From NCBI RefSeq assembly GCF_002742635.1, contig NZ_PEGF01000002.1:1798001-1862000 (forward strand): a stretch of 64,000 nt of DNA, written 5' to 3'. The position numbers and the translations under genes were made by a program. This stretch comes from Caulobacter sp. X (GTDB lineage Bacteria > Pseudomonadota > Alphaproteobacteria > Caulobacterales > Caulobacteraceae). This document shows positions 7,002 through 14,871 of the stretch, piece after piece. The number at the start of each line of letters is the position of its first letter. Positions within the stretch are counted from its first letter, which is position 1. Below the pieces are notes generated by a model. It searched no databases and had not been told where the DNA came from. It saw only the letters and a list, made by a program, of their open reading frames with translations.

Positions 7002-8711
7002 ATGTCTGACGATCAGGACTTCTTCCTGCGGCTGGGCCGGATCGGCGATCGCGGCGCGGCGAATATGGGGCGCGCCCGCAGCTTCGTCCGGGAGGTTCTC
7101 GCCGCCAGCCGCAAGAGCGGGCAGGGCGCGCTGGACCTGAAGGGCAGGGGGCGCATCCGACGGTCTGGACGCGGTCGTGACGCCAGCGGTCGGTCGTCGG
7201 TGAGCAATCGCCGGGTGATCATCAAGGCCCGGATCGTCCGGCATGGCGGTGCTCGGTATCGCGCGGCGCCGCTGGCTAAGCACATGGGCTATCTGCGCCG
7301 GGAGGGGGGCACCCGGGACGGCGCACCCGCCGAGATGTTCGACCGTGACGGAGCGGCCGACCACGACGCCTTCGCCGAGCGGTGCGAGGGGGACCGGCAT
7401 CACTTCCGCTTCATCGTTTCGCCCGAGGACGCCGCGGCGCTGGACGACCTGCGCGCCACTACCCGCGAGCTGATGGCCCAGGCCGAGAAGGATCTGGGGA
7501 CACGCCTGGACTGGGTCGCGGTCGACCATTGGAACACCGAGCACCCCCACGTCCATGTGCTCATCCGAGGCGTCGCGGCCGATGGCAAGGACCTGGTGAT
7601 CGATCGCGACTACATCGCCCAGGGCCTGCGTCACCGCGCCGAGGCGCTCGTGTCCCTGGAACTGGGGCCGCGGACGCCGGCGGAGGTGGCCGCCAGCCTG
7701 GACCGCGAGGTCGAGGCCGAACGCTGGACAAGCCTGGACCGGAAGCTGCGGGACCGGCTGGGGCCCGACGGCCTGGCCGATCTGCGGCCGGACGGCCCGA
7801 CCGACCAAGGTCAGCTGCGCCTGATCGGTCGGGCGCGGTTCCTCGAGAAGCTCGGTCTCGCCGAGGGAACTGACGGGCGCTGGCGGCTGGATGAGGACCT
7901 GGAGGCGCGCCTGCGCGCCCTGGGCGAACGTGGCGACATCATCAAGACCCTGCACAAGGCCTGGGGGCGGGATCGCGATCCCGCGGACCTTCGGATTCGA
8001 GGCGAGGATCTCGATGCCCCGCTGATTGGGCGGTTGTCCGACCGGGGCTTGCACGACGAGCTGAGCGGGCAGGCCTATGTGGTGGTCGACGGCGTCGACG
8101 GACGGCTGCACCATTTCCGGTTTCGCGACCTGGAGGCGACGGGGGATACGCCGATCGGCGGCCTGGTCGAGATCCGGCTACCGGCTGTCGAGGGCGCCAA
8201 GCCCGTGCTCGACCTGGTCCATCGCGCGGACCTGTCGATCGGGCAGCAGATCACCGCCTCCGGGGCCACCTGGCTCGACCGTCAGCTGGTCGTCAGGGAC
8301 CCGTCGCTCTTGGCCGGGCACGGCTTTGGGCAGGAGGTCCGCGCGGCCCTGGAAGACCGCCGCGCGCACCTGCAGCGTCTGGGCCTGGCCGACCGGGCCG
8401 GCCGTCCTAGGCCCGGCCTGCTCGCCCTGCTGCGCGCGGAGGAACTCGAGCGCGTCGGCGGCAACCTCAAGGCGGAAGCGGCCGGGGCCTACAGCGAGGC
8501 CAAGGCGGGCGACCTCGTCCAGGGCGTCTACCGGCAGCGCGTGGATCTCGCCTCGGGCCGGTTCGCCATGATCGACGACGGCCTTGGGTTCCAGCTCGTG
8601 CCCTGGACCAGGACCTTGGACGACCGCCTCGGGCAGGCGGTGACAGGAACGATGACCCCGGGAGGAGGGGTCGATTGGGCGCTCGGACGAAAGCGGGGGA
8701 GAGGGCTTTGA
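7002..8711 (+). CDS. Relaxase with DUF3363 domain (VirD2/TraI-like)
   Basis: The 569-residue protein has an N-terminal relaxase domain (about residues 60-230), including the metal-binding segment HWNTEHPHVHVLIRG near residue 180 and the upstream GTRLDWVAVDHWN. A long C-terminal DUF3363-type region follows, rich in the LDREVEAERWTSLDRKLRDR pattern and a VVVDGVDGRLHHFRF strand pair. It should nick oriT and pilot the strand through the channel. The start is set at MSDDQDFFLRLGRIGDRG, the family N-terminus; 15 further upstream codons are open but overlap the hairpin at 6952-6967. traG follows after 15 bases. Confidence 0.88.
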   Translation: MSDDQDFFLRLGRIGDRGAANMGRARSFVREVLAASRKSGQGALDLKGRGRIRRSGRGRDASGRSSVSNRRVIIKARIVRHGGARYRAAPLAKHMGYLRREGGTRDGAPAEMFDRDGAADHDAFAERCEGDRHHFRFIVSPEDAAALDDLRATTRELMAQAEKDLGTRLDWVAVDHWNTEHPHVHVLIRGVAADGKDLVIDRDYIAQGLRHRAEALVSLELGPRTPAEVAASLDREVEAERWTSLDRKLRDRLGPDGLADLRPDGPTDQGQLRLIGRARFLEKLGLAEGTDGRWRLDEDLEARLRALGERGDIIKTLHKAWGRDRDPADLRIRGEDLDAPLIGRLSDRGLHDELSGQAYVVVDGVDGRLHHFRFRDLEATGDTPIGGLVEIRLPAVEGAKPVLDLVHRADLSIGQQITASGATWLDRQLVVRDPSLLAGHGFGQEVRAALEDRRAHLQRLGLADRAGRPRPGLLALLRAEELERVGGNLKAEAAGAYSEAKAGDLVQGVYRQRVDLASGRFAMIDDGLGFQLVPWTRTLDDRLGQAVTGTMTPGGGVDWALGRKRGRGL

Positions 8712-8726
8712 CAGCGAGTCCCCTCC

Positions 8727-10679
8727 ATGAGTGGAACGAAGATCCTCTGGGGCCAGATCCTGGTCGTCGGCCTCTTGGCCTTGGCCGGCGTCTGGCTGGC
8801 GACTGAATGGACGGCCTGGCGGCTGGGGTTTCAGCCGCAACTTGGACCGGCATGGTTCTACCTCGGCCGATGGCCGATCTATCCGCCGCCGGCCTTCTTC
8901 TTCTGGTGGTTCGTCTACGAGGCCTATGCGCCCGGCGTGTTCGCGCGCGGCGCGTTCATGGCGGCCGGCGGCACGGTCGCCGCCATCTTCGTCGCCATCG
9001 GCATGTCGATCTGGCGCGCGCGCGAAGCCAAGAAGGTCACCACCTACGGCTCGGCGCGGTGGGCCACCGAGGGCGACGCCAAGGTCGCCGGACTGCTTGG
9101 CCCGGACGGAGTCGTCCTGGGCCGGCTGGGCGAACACTATCTTCGCCACGATGGCCCCGAGCATGTCCTGTGCTTTGCGCCAACGCGATCCGGCAAGGGC
9201 GTCGGCCTTGTGGTGCCCAGCCTTTTGACCTGGGCCGGGTCGGCGGTGATCCACGACATCAAGGGCGAGAATTGGCAGCTGACCGCAGGCTTCAGGGCCA
9301 AGATCGGTCCGGTCCTGCTGTTCGATCCGACCAATCCGCAGTCCAGCGCCTACAATCCGCTGCTGGAGGTGCGCAAAGGGGCGACCGAAGTCCGGGATGT
9401 GCAGAACATCGCCGACATCCTGGTCGATCCAGATGGCGCGCTAGAGCGTCGGTCGCACTGGGACAAGACCAGCCACAGCCTGCTGGTCGGGGCGATCCTT
9501 CACGTCCTCTATGCCGAGCCCGACAAGACGCTGACGGGCGTGGCCAACTTCCTGGCCGATCCCCGCCGGACGATCGAGGCGACGCTGCGGGCCATGATGG
9601 CCACGCCCCATCTCGGCGACCGCGTCCACCCGGTCGTCGCCAGCGCCGCGCGCGAACTTCTAAACAAGAGCGAGAACGAGCGGTCGGGGGTGTTGTCGAC
9701 CGCGATGAGCTTCCTGGGCCTCTACCGGGATCCGATCGTGTCGGCCGTGACCGCCCGCTGCGACTGGCGGATCGACGACCTGGTGACGCCGGGACGTCCT
9801 GTCTCGCTCTATCTGGTGGTTCCCCCGTCGGACATCAGCCGCACGCGGCCGCTGATCCGGCTGATCCTCAATCAGATCGGCCGACGGCTCACCGAGGGCT
9901 TGGAAACCGCGCGCCATCGGCCCCAGCTGTTGATGATGCTGGACGAGTTTCCGGCGCTCGGTCGGCTCGACTTCTTCGAGCAGTCGATGGCCTTCATGGC
10001 CGGCTATCGCATCAAGGCCTTCTTGATCGCCCAAAGCCTCAATCAGATCGCCAAGGCCTACGGCGAGAACAATTCCATCCTCGACAACTGCCACGTCCGG
10101 GTCGCGTTCTCGACGAACGACGAACGGACCGCCCGGCGGATCAGCGACAGTCTCGGCACCGCGACCGAGATGCGGGCGATGAAGAACTACGCCGGGCACC
10201 GGCTATCGCCCTGGCTCGGCCATCTGATGGTCAGCCGCCAGGAGACGGCCAGGCCTTTGCTGACTCCGGGCGAGGTGATGCAACTCCCCGCCGACGAGGC
10301 GATCGTCCAGGTGTCGGGCGTCGCGCCGATCCGGGCCAAGAAGGCGCGCTACTATGTCGACCGCGAACTGGCCGCCCGCATTGCGCCGCCGCCGGACAAG
10401 CCCGCGATCCTTCTGCCCGCGGAGGTCTCCGAATGGGTGTCGACGATCGTGGCCAAGAGCGCGCCCGAAAAGGGTCATGGCGACGTCGACGACGAGGGCG
10501 GCCTGAAGATCGAGCCTGAACTCGACCCGCCGGAGACGATCATCCCCGTCGAGCCGGCCGAGGTCGAGCTGGACCTGGATCTCGAAAGTGATGATGGCGT
10601 TCAGGCCGAACAGTCCCGCCGGTTCCGGGCGGCGGCGCGCATCGCGGCCCTGGATCCTGACGACGGAATCCCGCTGTGA
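8727..10679 (+). CDS. traG: TraG/VirD4 coupling protein
   Basis: This 650-residue type IV coupling protein begins with two or three membrane segments (about residues 7-95), followed by the TraG box TYGSARWATEGD. The ATPase has Walker A FAPTRSGKGVGLVVPSLL (near 150) and Walker B LLMMLDEFPALGRLDFFEQS (near 402). It would link the relaxase-DNA complex to the trb channel at the inner membrane and power transfer. The C-terminal 100 residues are acidic. It overlaps the CopG-like gene by four bases. Confidence 0.93.
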   Translation: MSGTKILWGQILVVGLLALAGVWLATEWTAWRLGFQPQLGPAWFYLGRWPIYPPPAFFFWWFVYEAYAPGVFARGAFMAAGGTVAAIFVAIGMSIWRAREAKKVTTYGSARWATEGDAKVAGLLGPDGVVLGRLGEHYLRHDGPEHVLCFAPTRSGKGVGLVVPSLLTWAGSAVIHDIKGENWQLTAGFRAKIGPVLLFDPTNPQSSAYNPLLEVRKGATEVRDVQNIADILVDPDGALERRSHWDKTSHSLLVGAILHVLYAEPDKTLTGVANFLADPRRTIEATLRAMMATPHLGDRVHPVVASAARELLNKSENERSGVLSTAMSFLGLYRDPIVSAVTARCDWRIDDLVTPGRPVSLYLVVPPSDISRTRPLIRLILNQIGRRLTEGLETARHRPQLLMMLDEFPALGRLDFFEQSMAFMAGYRIKAFLIAQSLNQIAKAYGENNSILDNCHVRVAFSTNDERTARRISDSLGTATEMRAMKNYAGHRLSPWLGHLMVSRQETARPLLTPGEVMQLPADEAIVQVSGVAPIRAKKARYYVDRELAARIAPPPDKPAILLPAEVSEWVSTIVAKSAPEKGHGDVDDEGGLKIEPELDPPETIIPVEPAEVELDLDLESDDGVQAEQSRRFRAAARIAALDPDDGIPL

Positions 10680-11089
10680 AGGTCCAGACGAAGGTGTTCA
10701 TGGCCAGGGATCTTTCCCTGGCCCTGGACGCGGCTTCACGGCGCATGCGCAGGTCCAAGTCCGAGATCGTGCAGGCCGCCGTGGCGGCCTACCTGTCGCC
10801 GGACGGTGAGGAGATGGCCGAAGCGGCGATCACGCGCCGCCTCGACCGGATCACACGGGAAATGGAGCGGCTGGCGCGGGACGTCACCATTTCCAACGAA
10901 GCCATCGCTCTGTTCGTGAAGGCCTGGTTGACCGCGACGCCAACCCTGTCCGGAGGAGATCAGAAGGCGCAGAACGCCAAGGGGCACGAGCGATATGTCG
11001 GGTTCCTGGAGGCCCTGTCGCGGCGCCTGGCGTCCGGGCGCCTGTTGCGCGGCGAGATTCTGGAAGAGGCCGACGGCGACGAGCAATAG
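10676..11089 (+). CDS. CopG-like ribbon-helix-helix protein
   Basis: The protein has 137 residues and a GTG start overlapping the traG stop. A ribbon-helix-helix unit is visible at residues 1-45: strand VQTKVFMARDLSLALD, helices RRMRRSKSEIVQAAVAAYL. A helical middle and a polar C-terminus follow. This gene normally stands between traG and trbB in related elements, as here apart from the inserted cassette. It may regulate trb expression or act as an accessory protein at oriT; neither is shown directly. Confidence 0.8.
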   Translation: MKVQTKVFMARDLSLALDAASRRMRRSKSEIVQAAVAAYLSPDGEEMAEAAITRRLDRITREMERLARDVTISNEAIALFVKAWLTATPTLSGGDQKAQNAKGHERYVGFLEALSRRLASGRLLRGEILEEADGDEQ

Positions 11090-11106
11090 CCCTGAACAGG
11101 CCATCC

Positions 11107-11190
11107 TCACTTCCGGCGCCGCACCGCCCAGACCAGGGCGGCCGTGGCGGTGACGAGCGAGGCCAGGGCGGTGATGTGTTCTGGGGTCAT
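11107..11190 (-). CDS. Tiny one-helix membrane protein (27 aa)
   Basis: The frame encodes a 27-residue protein: short N-terminus MTPEHIT, one hydrophobic helix, and a basic end LVWAVRRRK. A GGAAG ribosome site lies about seven bases upstream of the ATG. It is 80 bases downstream of the 343-residue cargo gene on the same strand, so it could be the third gene of that cassette. Its C-terminus closely resembles that of the tiny gene at 43811-43909. Function is unknown; a single-pass inner-membrane protein with the C-terminus in the cytoplasm is likely. Confidence 0.45.
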   Translation of the reverse strand: MTPEHITALASLVTATAALVWAVRRRK

Positions 11191-11270
11191 GTGGGGCTTC
11201 CTTCAAGTGGCTCTGCCCTGCTTGAAGGATTTCTTGAACCTGCACAGGCCATGACCGAGTCCGTGTCCCC

Positions 11271-12302
11271 CTAACCCGGGGTCGTACCCACCCGCAGGTC
11301 ACGACGCGGTTGGTACTCCTTGCTGTCGCCGCGCTTTTCGAAGAGTTCGCGGATGTGACGCGCGATCCATTTGTCGTCTGACGTGAAGGTCCATTTGGGA
11401 TCGTTGCGGATTTGCTCCTCGACCATGCGGGCGCATCTAGACAGAGAGATCTGCGAGTTTTGGGCGATGATCGCCTTGGCGATCAGTCGCAGCTTTTCAG
11501 TGGCCGATCGGCTCTTCTGCCGTTTGCCAGCCTTGAAGCGGGCTTGTTGTTCGTCCGCTTGGAGACCACGCACCGCGGGCGCCAGCAGCCGCTCTTCAGC
11601 CTCGGCCCGGGCCATCAGGTAGCCGAACACGGCATACGGCGCAGGATCGTAGCTGCTGTTCCCTTCGACCAGAGCAAGGATCGCGCGCTTGTAGGTCTCC
11701 GAGAGATCGGGTGACGGCACCGGCCATGCTTCCAGCGGCTCATCGACAAGCTCGTTTATGTCCTCGATCTCGGCGCGGACGCCCAGGCGTGCCAGTAGGG
11801 CCTGGTAAGCGGAGCTGTAGTCCTCGACGAAGACGAAGGCATCGGTAGCTTCCTCGGTCAGCAGCACCAGCGGGCGGGTCGCCTCGGAAACAGTTTTGTC
11901 GGCGTGCAGTACGACGATGCGCGCTTGCTTGCCTTTGTGGGCGTCGTCGTCGCCAAACTGGGCGAAGGGCGACTTCAGCTGCGCGGTGCCGACGACGCTG
12001 ATCACGACCAGGCTGCCCGGCTCGACGTCGATGACATCGACGGTCTTGGACATGAAGTCGCGGATCCACGGCGGCGTCCATGGGAAGATCAGCTCCGGCC
12101 CATACATCGACTGCCGCTGGCCGTAGGTCCCGAGGGTATGCAGGGGCTTCCAGACCTCCTTGTCGACATCGCATGTCAGGTGGAAGCAGACGCCATCGAC
12201 GACGACGGGTTCTGGGCTCTCCCAGGCTTCGGCCAGGTCGAGCACTCGATTGATGTGGACCCTGTCCTCGGCGCTCAGTTCGAAGGTTTCGTCGTCAGAC
12301 AT
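11271..12302 (-). CDS. Hypothetical cargo protein with C-terminal helical/HTH-like region
   Basis: I do not recognise this 343-residue protein. The first 220 residues look like a mixed alpha/beta domain (SLVVISVVGTAQLKS, ARIVVLHADKTVSEATRPLV). After a basic linker (ARFKAGKRQKSRSATEK) the C-terminal 80 residues form a helix-turn-helix-like unit containing IAKAIIAQNSQISLSRCARM and WIARHIRELFEKRGDSKEY. It overlaps the upstream HEPN gene by eight bases, so the two are co-translated. Placement inside the conjugation module, between copG and trbB, marks it as inserted cargo. Confidence 0.7.
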   Translation of the reverse strand: MSDDETFELSAEDRVHINRVLDLAEAWESPEPVVVDGVCFHLTCDVDKEVWKPLHTLGTYGQRQSMYGPELIFPWTPPWIRDFMSKTVDVIDVEPGSLVVISVVGTAQLKSPFAQFGDDDAHKGKQARIVVLHADKTVSEATRPLVLLTEEATDAFVFVEDYSSAYQALLARLGVRAEIEDINELVDEPLEAWPVPSPDLSETYKRAILALVEGNSSYDPAPYAVFGYLMARAEAEERLLAPAVRGLQADEQQARFKAGKRQKSRSATEKLRLIAKAIIAQNSQISLSRCARMVEEQIRNDPKWTFTSDDKWIARHIRELFEKRGDSKEYQPRRDLRVGTTPG

Positions 12303-12972
12303 TCGGAATACCCCGCCCTGGCAGCGCCAGCTCTACGCCGGCGAAGGGCTGGAGCGCGCTGGGCGGCGGCCAGTCCCTGTAGGCGTAGTCGATCAGGTCA
12401 CGGACCAGCTCCGGCAGGCCCGCCGTCGGGCCGGGCTCCAGCGGCTCGCCATGGGCCAGGCGATTGCGAATGTCGGGCAGGGTCGGTCGGATGGGGCTCT
12501 TTAGTACGAGCCGCCGGGTCACCTGGCCGCCGTGTTTCTGGCAGAAGGGCAGGGCGGCGTCGGTCAGGCCATCGCCGGTGACGATATAGTCCAGGGCCTT
12601 GCCGAATGACGTCCGCATCAGCTTGTGCGGGTTCTTGGGATCATAAACTGGGCGCGGCTTGGTCAGGTGGCCATAGCGATCGACCACGGCGTACTCCAGC
12701 GCCGTGAAGGTCAGCAGGTCCGCGGCAATGAGGTGGTCCGGCGACAGCCAAGCGAAGAGATAGGACGTCTGAACGCGTGTCCATCGCTCGGATAGCTTCA
12801 GCGGCGTGTGGGCGTTGAGGCTGAAGGCGTCGACGAACGCATACCAGTCGTCGAAGGTGTTGAAGGCGCGCCAGGCCGGGACGAGATCGCGATCGGGCCA
12901 GGGGACGCCCATGACGCCCTTCTGGCGGCGGAGCTTCGCGGCGAGGGGTTTCAGGGCGGCGTTGGTCGGCAT
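12295..12972 (-). CDS. HEPN-like protein with RX4H motif
   Basis: This 225-residue helical protein has the sequence DIRNRLAHGE near residues 168-175, fitting the R-X4-H signature of HEPN ribonucleases (Arg169, His174). Aromatic-rich helices precede it (TFDDWYAFVDAF, TFTALEYAVVDRYG). HEPN proteins are RNases common in abortive-infection and toxin-antitoxin systems. It is the first gene of a two-gene operon with the 343-residue protein and is divergent from trbB. RNase activity is inferred from the motif only; it may instead be a structural HEPN protein. Confidence 0.65.
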   Translation of the reverse strand: MPTNAALKPLAAKLRRQKGVMGVPWPDRDLVPAWRAFNTFDDWYAFVDAFSLNAHTPLKLSERWTRVQTSYLFAWLSPDHLIAADLLTFTALEYAVVDRYGHLTKPRPVYDPKNPHKLMRTSFGKALDYIVTGDGLTDAALPFCQKHGGQVTRRLVLKSPIRPTLPDIRNRLAHGEPLEPGPTAGLPELVRDLIDYAYRDWPPPSALQPFAGVELALPGRGIPNV

Positions 12973-13092
12973 GGGCCAAGCCTAGCCGTAGATCGGGTCG
13001 CATGGGAACCGGACGAAGGGCTTCTCCTTCACTGCACTCGCTCGCCCCGGGATGGCTCCCGCGTCTCGGCGGCGGCGGGCCTTCCAAGTCTA

Positions 13093-13111
13093 GCGGATAG
13101 GGCCGATCCGC
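13093..13111. promoter_or_regulatory. Inverted repeat between the HEPN cassette and trbB
   Basis: GCGGAT-agggccg-ATCCGC forms perfect 6-bp arms with a 7-base spacer in the 243-base gap between the divergent HEPN and trbB genes. It could be an operator for either promoter. No confident -35/-10 pair is visible in the gap. Confidence 0.35.
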
Positions 13112-13215
13112 CGTTTCCCCTTTTACCGCGCGAAATCCCGACGGCTGGATTCGGCTGTTGAGGTCGTCGGATTCCAGGTCTTCTTACTCATCCCCGTAAG
13201 CAACGGGGACCCGCC

Positions 13216-14169
13216 GTGGACCTTTCCGAACATCAAGCTGGACGCGAACGCAGCCGCCAGATGCTGCGCACCGCGCTGGGGCCGCTGCTGCTGGCCCGCC
13301 TCGAAGACCCCGGCGTGGCCGAGGTCATGCTCAACCCCGATGGCCGTGTGTGGGTCGACCGCTTCGAAGGCGGCCAGTTCGACGCTGGCCTGACGGTCAC
13401 GCCCGAGGACGCCGAACGCATCCTGCGCCTGGTGGCCCACCACGTCGCCGCCGAGATCCACCCCGGGCGACCGCGTCTGTCGGCCAAGTTGCCGGGCACG
13501 GGCGAGCGCTTCGAGGGCTGGCTGCCGCCGGTCGTGGCCGCACCGACCTTCGCCATCCGCAAGCCCGCCAGCCTCGTCTTCGCCTTCGACGACTATGTCC
13601 GCGACGGCGTGATGACGGAGCGGCAAGCCCAGGTCCTGGCCGATGCGGTGGATGCGCAAGCCAACATTCTCGTGGCGGGACCCACCTCCAGCGGCAAGAC
13701 CACCCTGGTCAACACGCTGCTGGCCAGGATGGCGCGCACCGGCGATCGGGTGATCGTCGCGGAGGATCTGCCGGAGCTGAAATGCGCGGCCGAGAACCAG
13801 GTGGCGCTGAACAGCTGCGACGGCATGGTCAGCCTCACCGAACTCGTCCGCTCGGCCCTGCGGCTGCGGCCCGACCGTATCATAATCGGCGAGGTGCGCG
13901 GGCCTGAAGCGCTCGACCTGATCAAGGCCTGGGGGACGGGCCATCCTGGCGGCGTCGCCACCCTGCACGCCGGCTCGGCCCTAGGCGCGCTGCTGCGCCT
14001 GGAGCAGTTGGTTCAGGAAGCGGTGGTGACCGTGCCGCGCGGCCTGATCGCCGAGACCATCGACCTTATCGCCGTGCTCGCCGGACGCGGGCGAGCGCGA
14101 CGCCTCATCGACCTTGTCCGCCTGGAGGGCCAGGCGCCCACGGGCGCCTACCAGCTCAGCCCCGCCTGA
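13216..14169 (+). CDS. trbB: TrbB, type IV secretion ATPase
   Basis: The 317-residue VirB11-like ATPase has Walker [21 protein letters not shown] (near residues 152-171), the Asp box [12 protein letters not shown], Walker B-like [12 protein letters not shown] and the His box [14 protein letters not shown]. It is a cytoplasmic hexamer powering pilus assembly and DNA transfer. The GTG start follows GGGGA at a suitable distance. It opens the trb block. Confidence 0.93.
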   Translation: MDLSEHQAGRERSRQMLRTALGPLLLARLEDPGVAEVMLNPDGRVWVDRFEGGQFDAGLTVTPEDAERILRLVAHHVAAEIHPGRPRLSAKLPGTGERFEGWLPPVVAAPTFAIRKPASLVFAFDDYVRDGVMTERQAQVLADAVDAQANILVAGPTSSGKTTLVNTLLARMARTGDRVIVAEDLPELKCAAENQVALNSCDGMVSLTELVRSALRLRPDRIIIGEVRGPEALDLIKAWGTGHPGGVATLHAGSALGALLRLEQLVQEAVVTVPRGLIAETIDLIAVLAGRGRARRLIDLVRLEGQAPTGAYQLSPA

Positions 14170-14216
14170 GACCCTAAGCCCCCCAACCCCCGACATTGCT
14201 CAAAGGAGATGGTCTC

Positions 14217-14603
14217 GTGTCCACGAGCCTTGCCTTGCCGCGCGCCTATGCGCCCGGCCTGCCCATCCGTGCGCGCCTTCGCGACCGGCTCCCCAACCTC
14301 AAGCCCTGGGTCGTCGCCGGCCTGGGCCTGGGCTTCACCCTGCTCAGCGCCCAGGCTCAGGCGGCCGGGTCGGGCATGCCCTGGGAAGAGCCGCTTCAGC
14401 AGATCCTGGAGTCGGTCGAAGGGCCGGTGGCCAAAATCATCGCGGTGATCATCATCATCGTCACGGGCCTGACCCTGGCGTTCGGTGAGACCTCCGGCGG
14501 CTCGCGCAAGCTGATCCAGATCGTCTTTGGTCTGTCGATCGCCTTCGCCGCCAGCTCCTTCTTCCTGTCGTTCTTCTCGTTCGGCGGCGGAGCGCTGGTC
14601 TGA
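14217..14603 (+). CDS. trbC: TrbC, conjugal pilin precursor
   Basis: The 128-residue protein has a signal region (about 26-45, VVAGLGLGFTLLSAQAQAAG) and two membrane helices after the predicted cleavage site (KIIAVIIIIVTGLTLAFGE and the IVFGLSIAFAASSFFLSFF region). It is the VirB2-like pilin matured by TraF. The GTG start is chosen because AAGGAG lies seven bases upstream; an upstream TTG in frame lacks this. Its stop overlaps the trbD start. Confidence 0.9.
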   Translation: MSTSLALPRAYAPGLPIRARLRDRLPNLKPWVVAGLGLGFTLLSAQAQAAGSGMPWEEPLQQILESVEGPVAKIIAVIIIIVTGLTLAFGETSGGSRKLIQIVFGLSIAFAASSFFLSFFSFGGGALV

Positions 14604-14869
14604 TGGCCGGCGATCGCGCCCTGGGGTTCGCGGCCCCCGTCCATCGGGCCCTGACCGAACCGATGCTCCTGGCCGGCGCCCCGCGCGCGATCGCCCTGGT
14701 CAACGGCACCCTGGCCGCGGCCCTGGGGCTGGGCCTGCGCCTCTGGGCGGTGGGCCTGGCCGTCTGGTTGATCGGCCATGGTCTCGCGGTCTGGGCCGCC
14801 CGCCGCGATCCCCAGATCTTCGAGGTCGGCCGCCGCCACGTGCGCCTGCCCGCGCACCTGGAGGTCTGA
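14603..14869 (+). CDS. trbD: TrbD, inner-membrane VirB3-like protein
   Basis: An 88-residue protein with the family start GFAAPVHRALTEPMLLAGAP and two adjoining membrane segments (about residues 28-62), ending in the typical DPQIFEVGRRHVRLP. VirB3-type proteins act with the TrbE ATPase in pilus assembly. It shares one base with the trbC stop and is followed two bases later by trbE. Confidence 0.9.
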   Translation: MAGDRALGFAAPVHRALTEPMLLAGAPRAIALVNGTLAAALGLGLRLWAVGLAVWLIGHGLAVWAARRDPQIFEVGRRHVRLPAHLEV

Positions 14870-14871
14870 GC

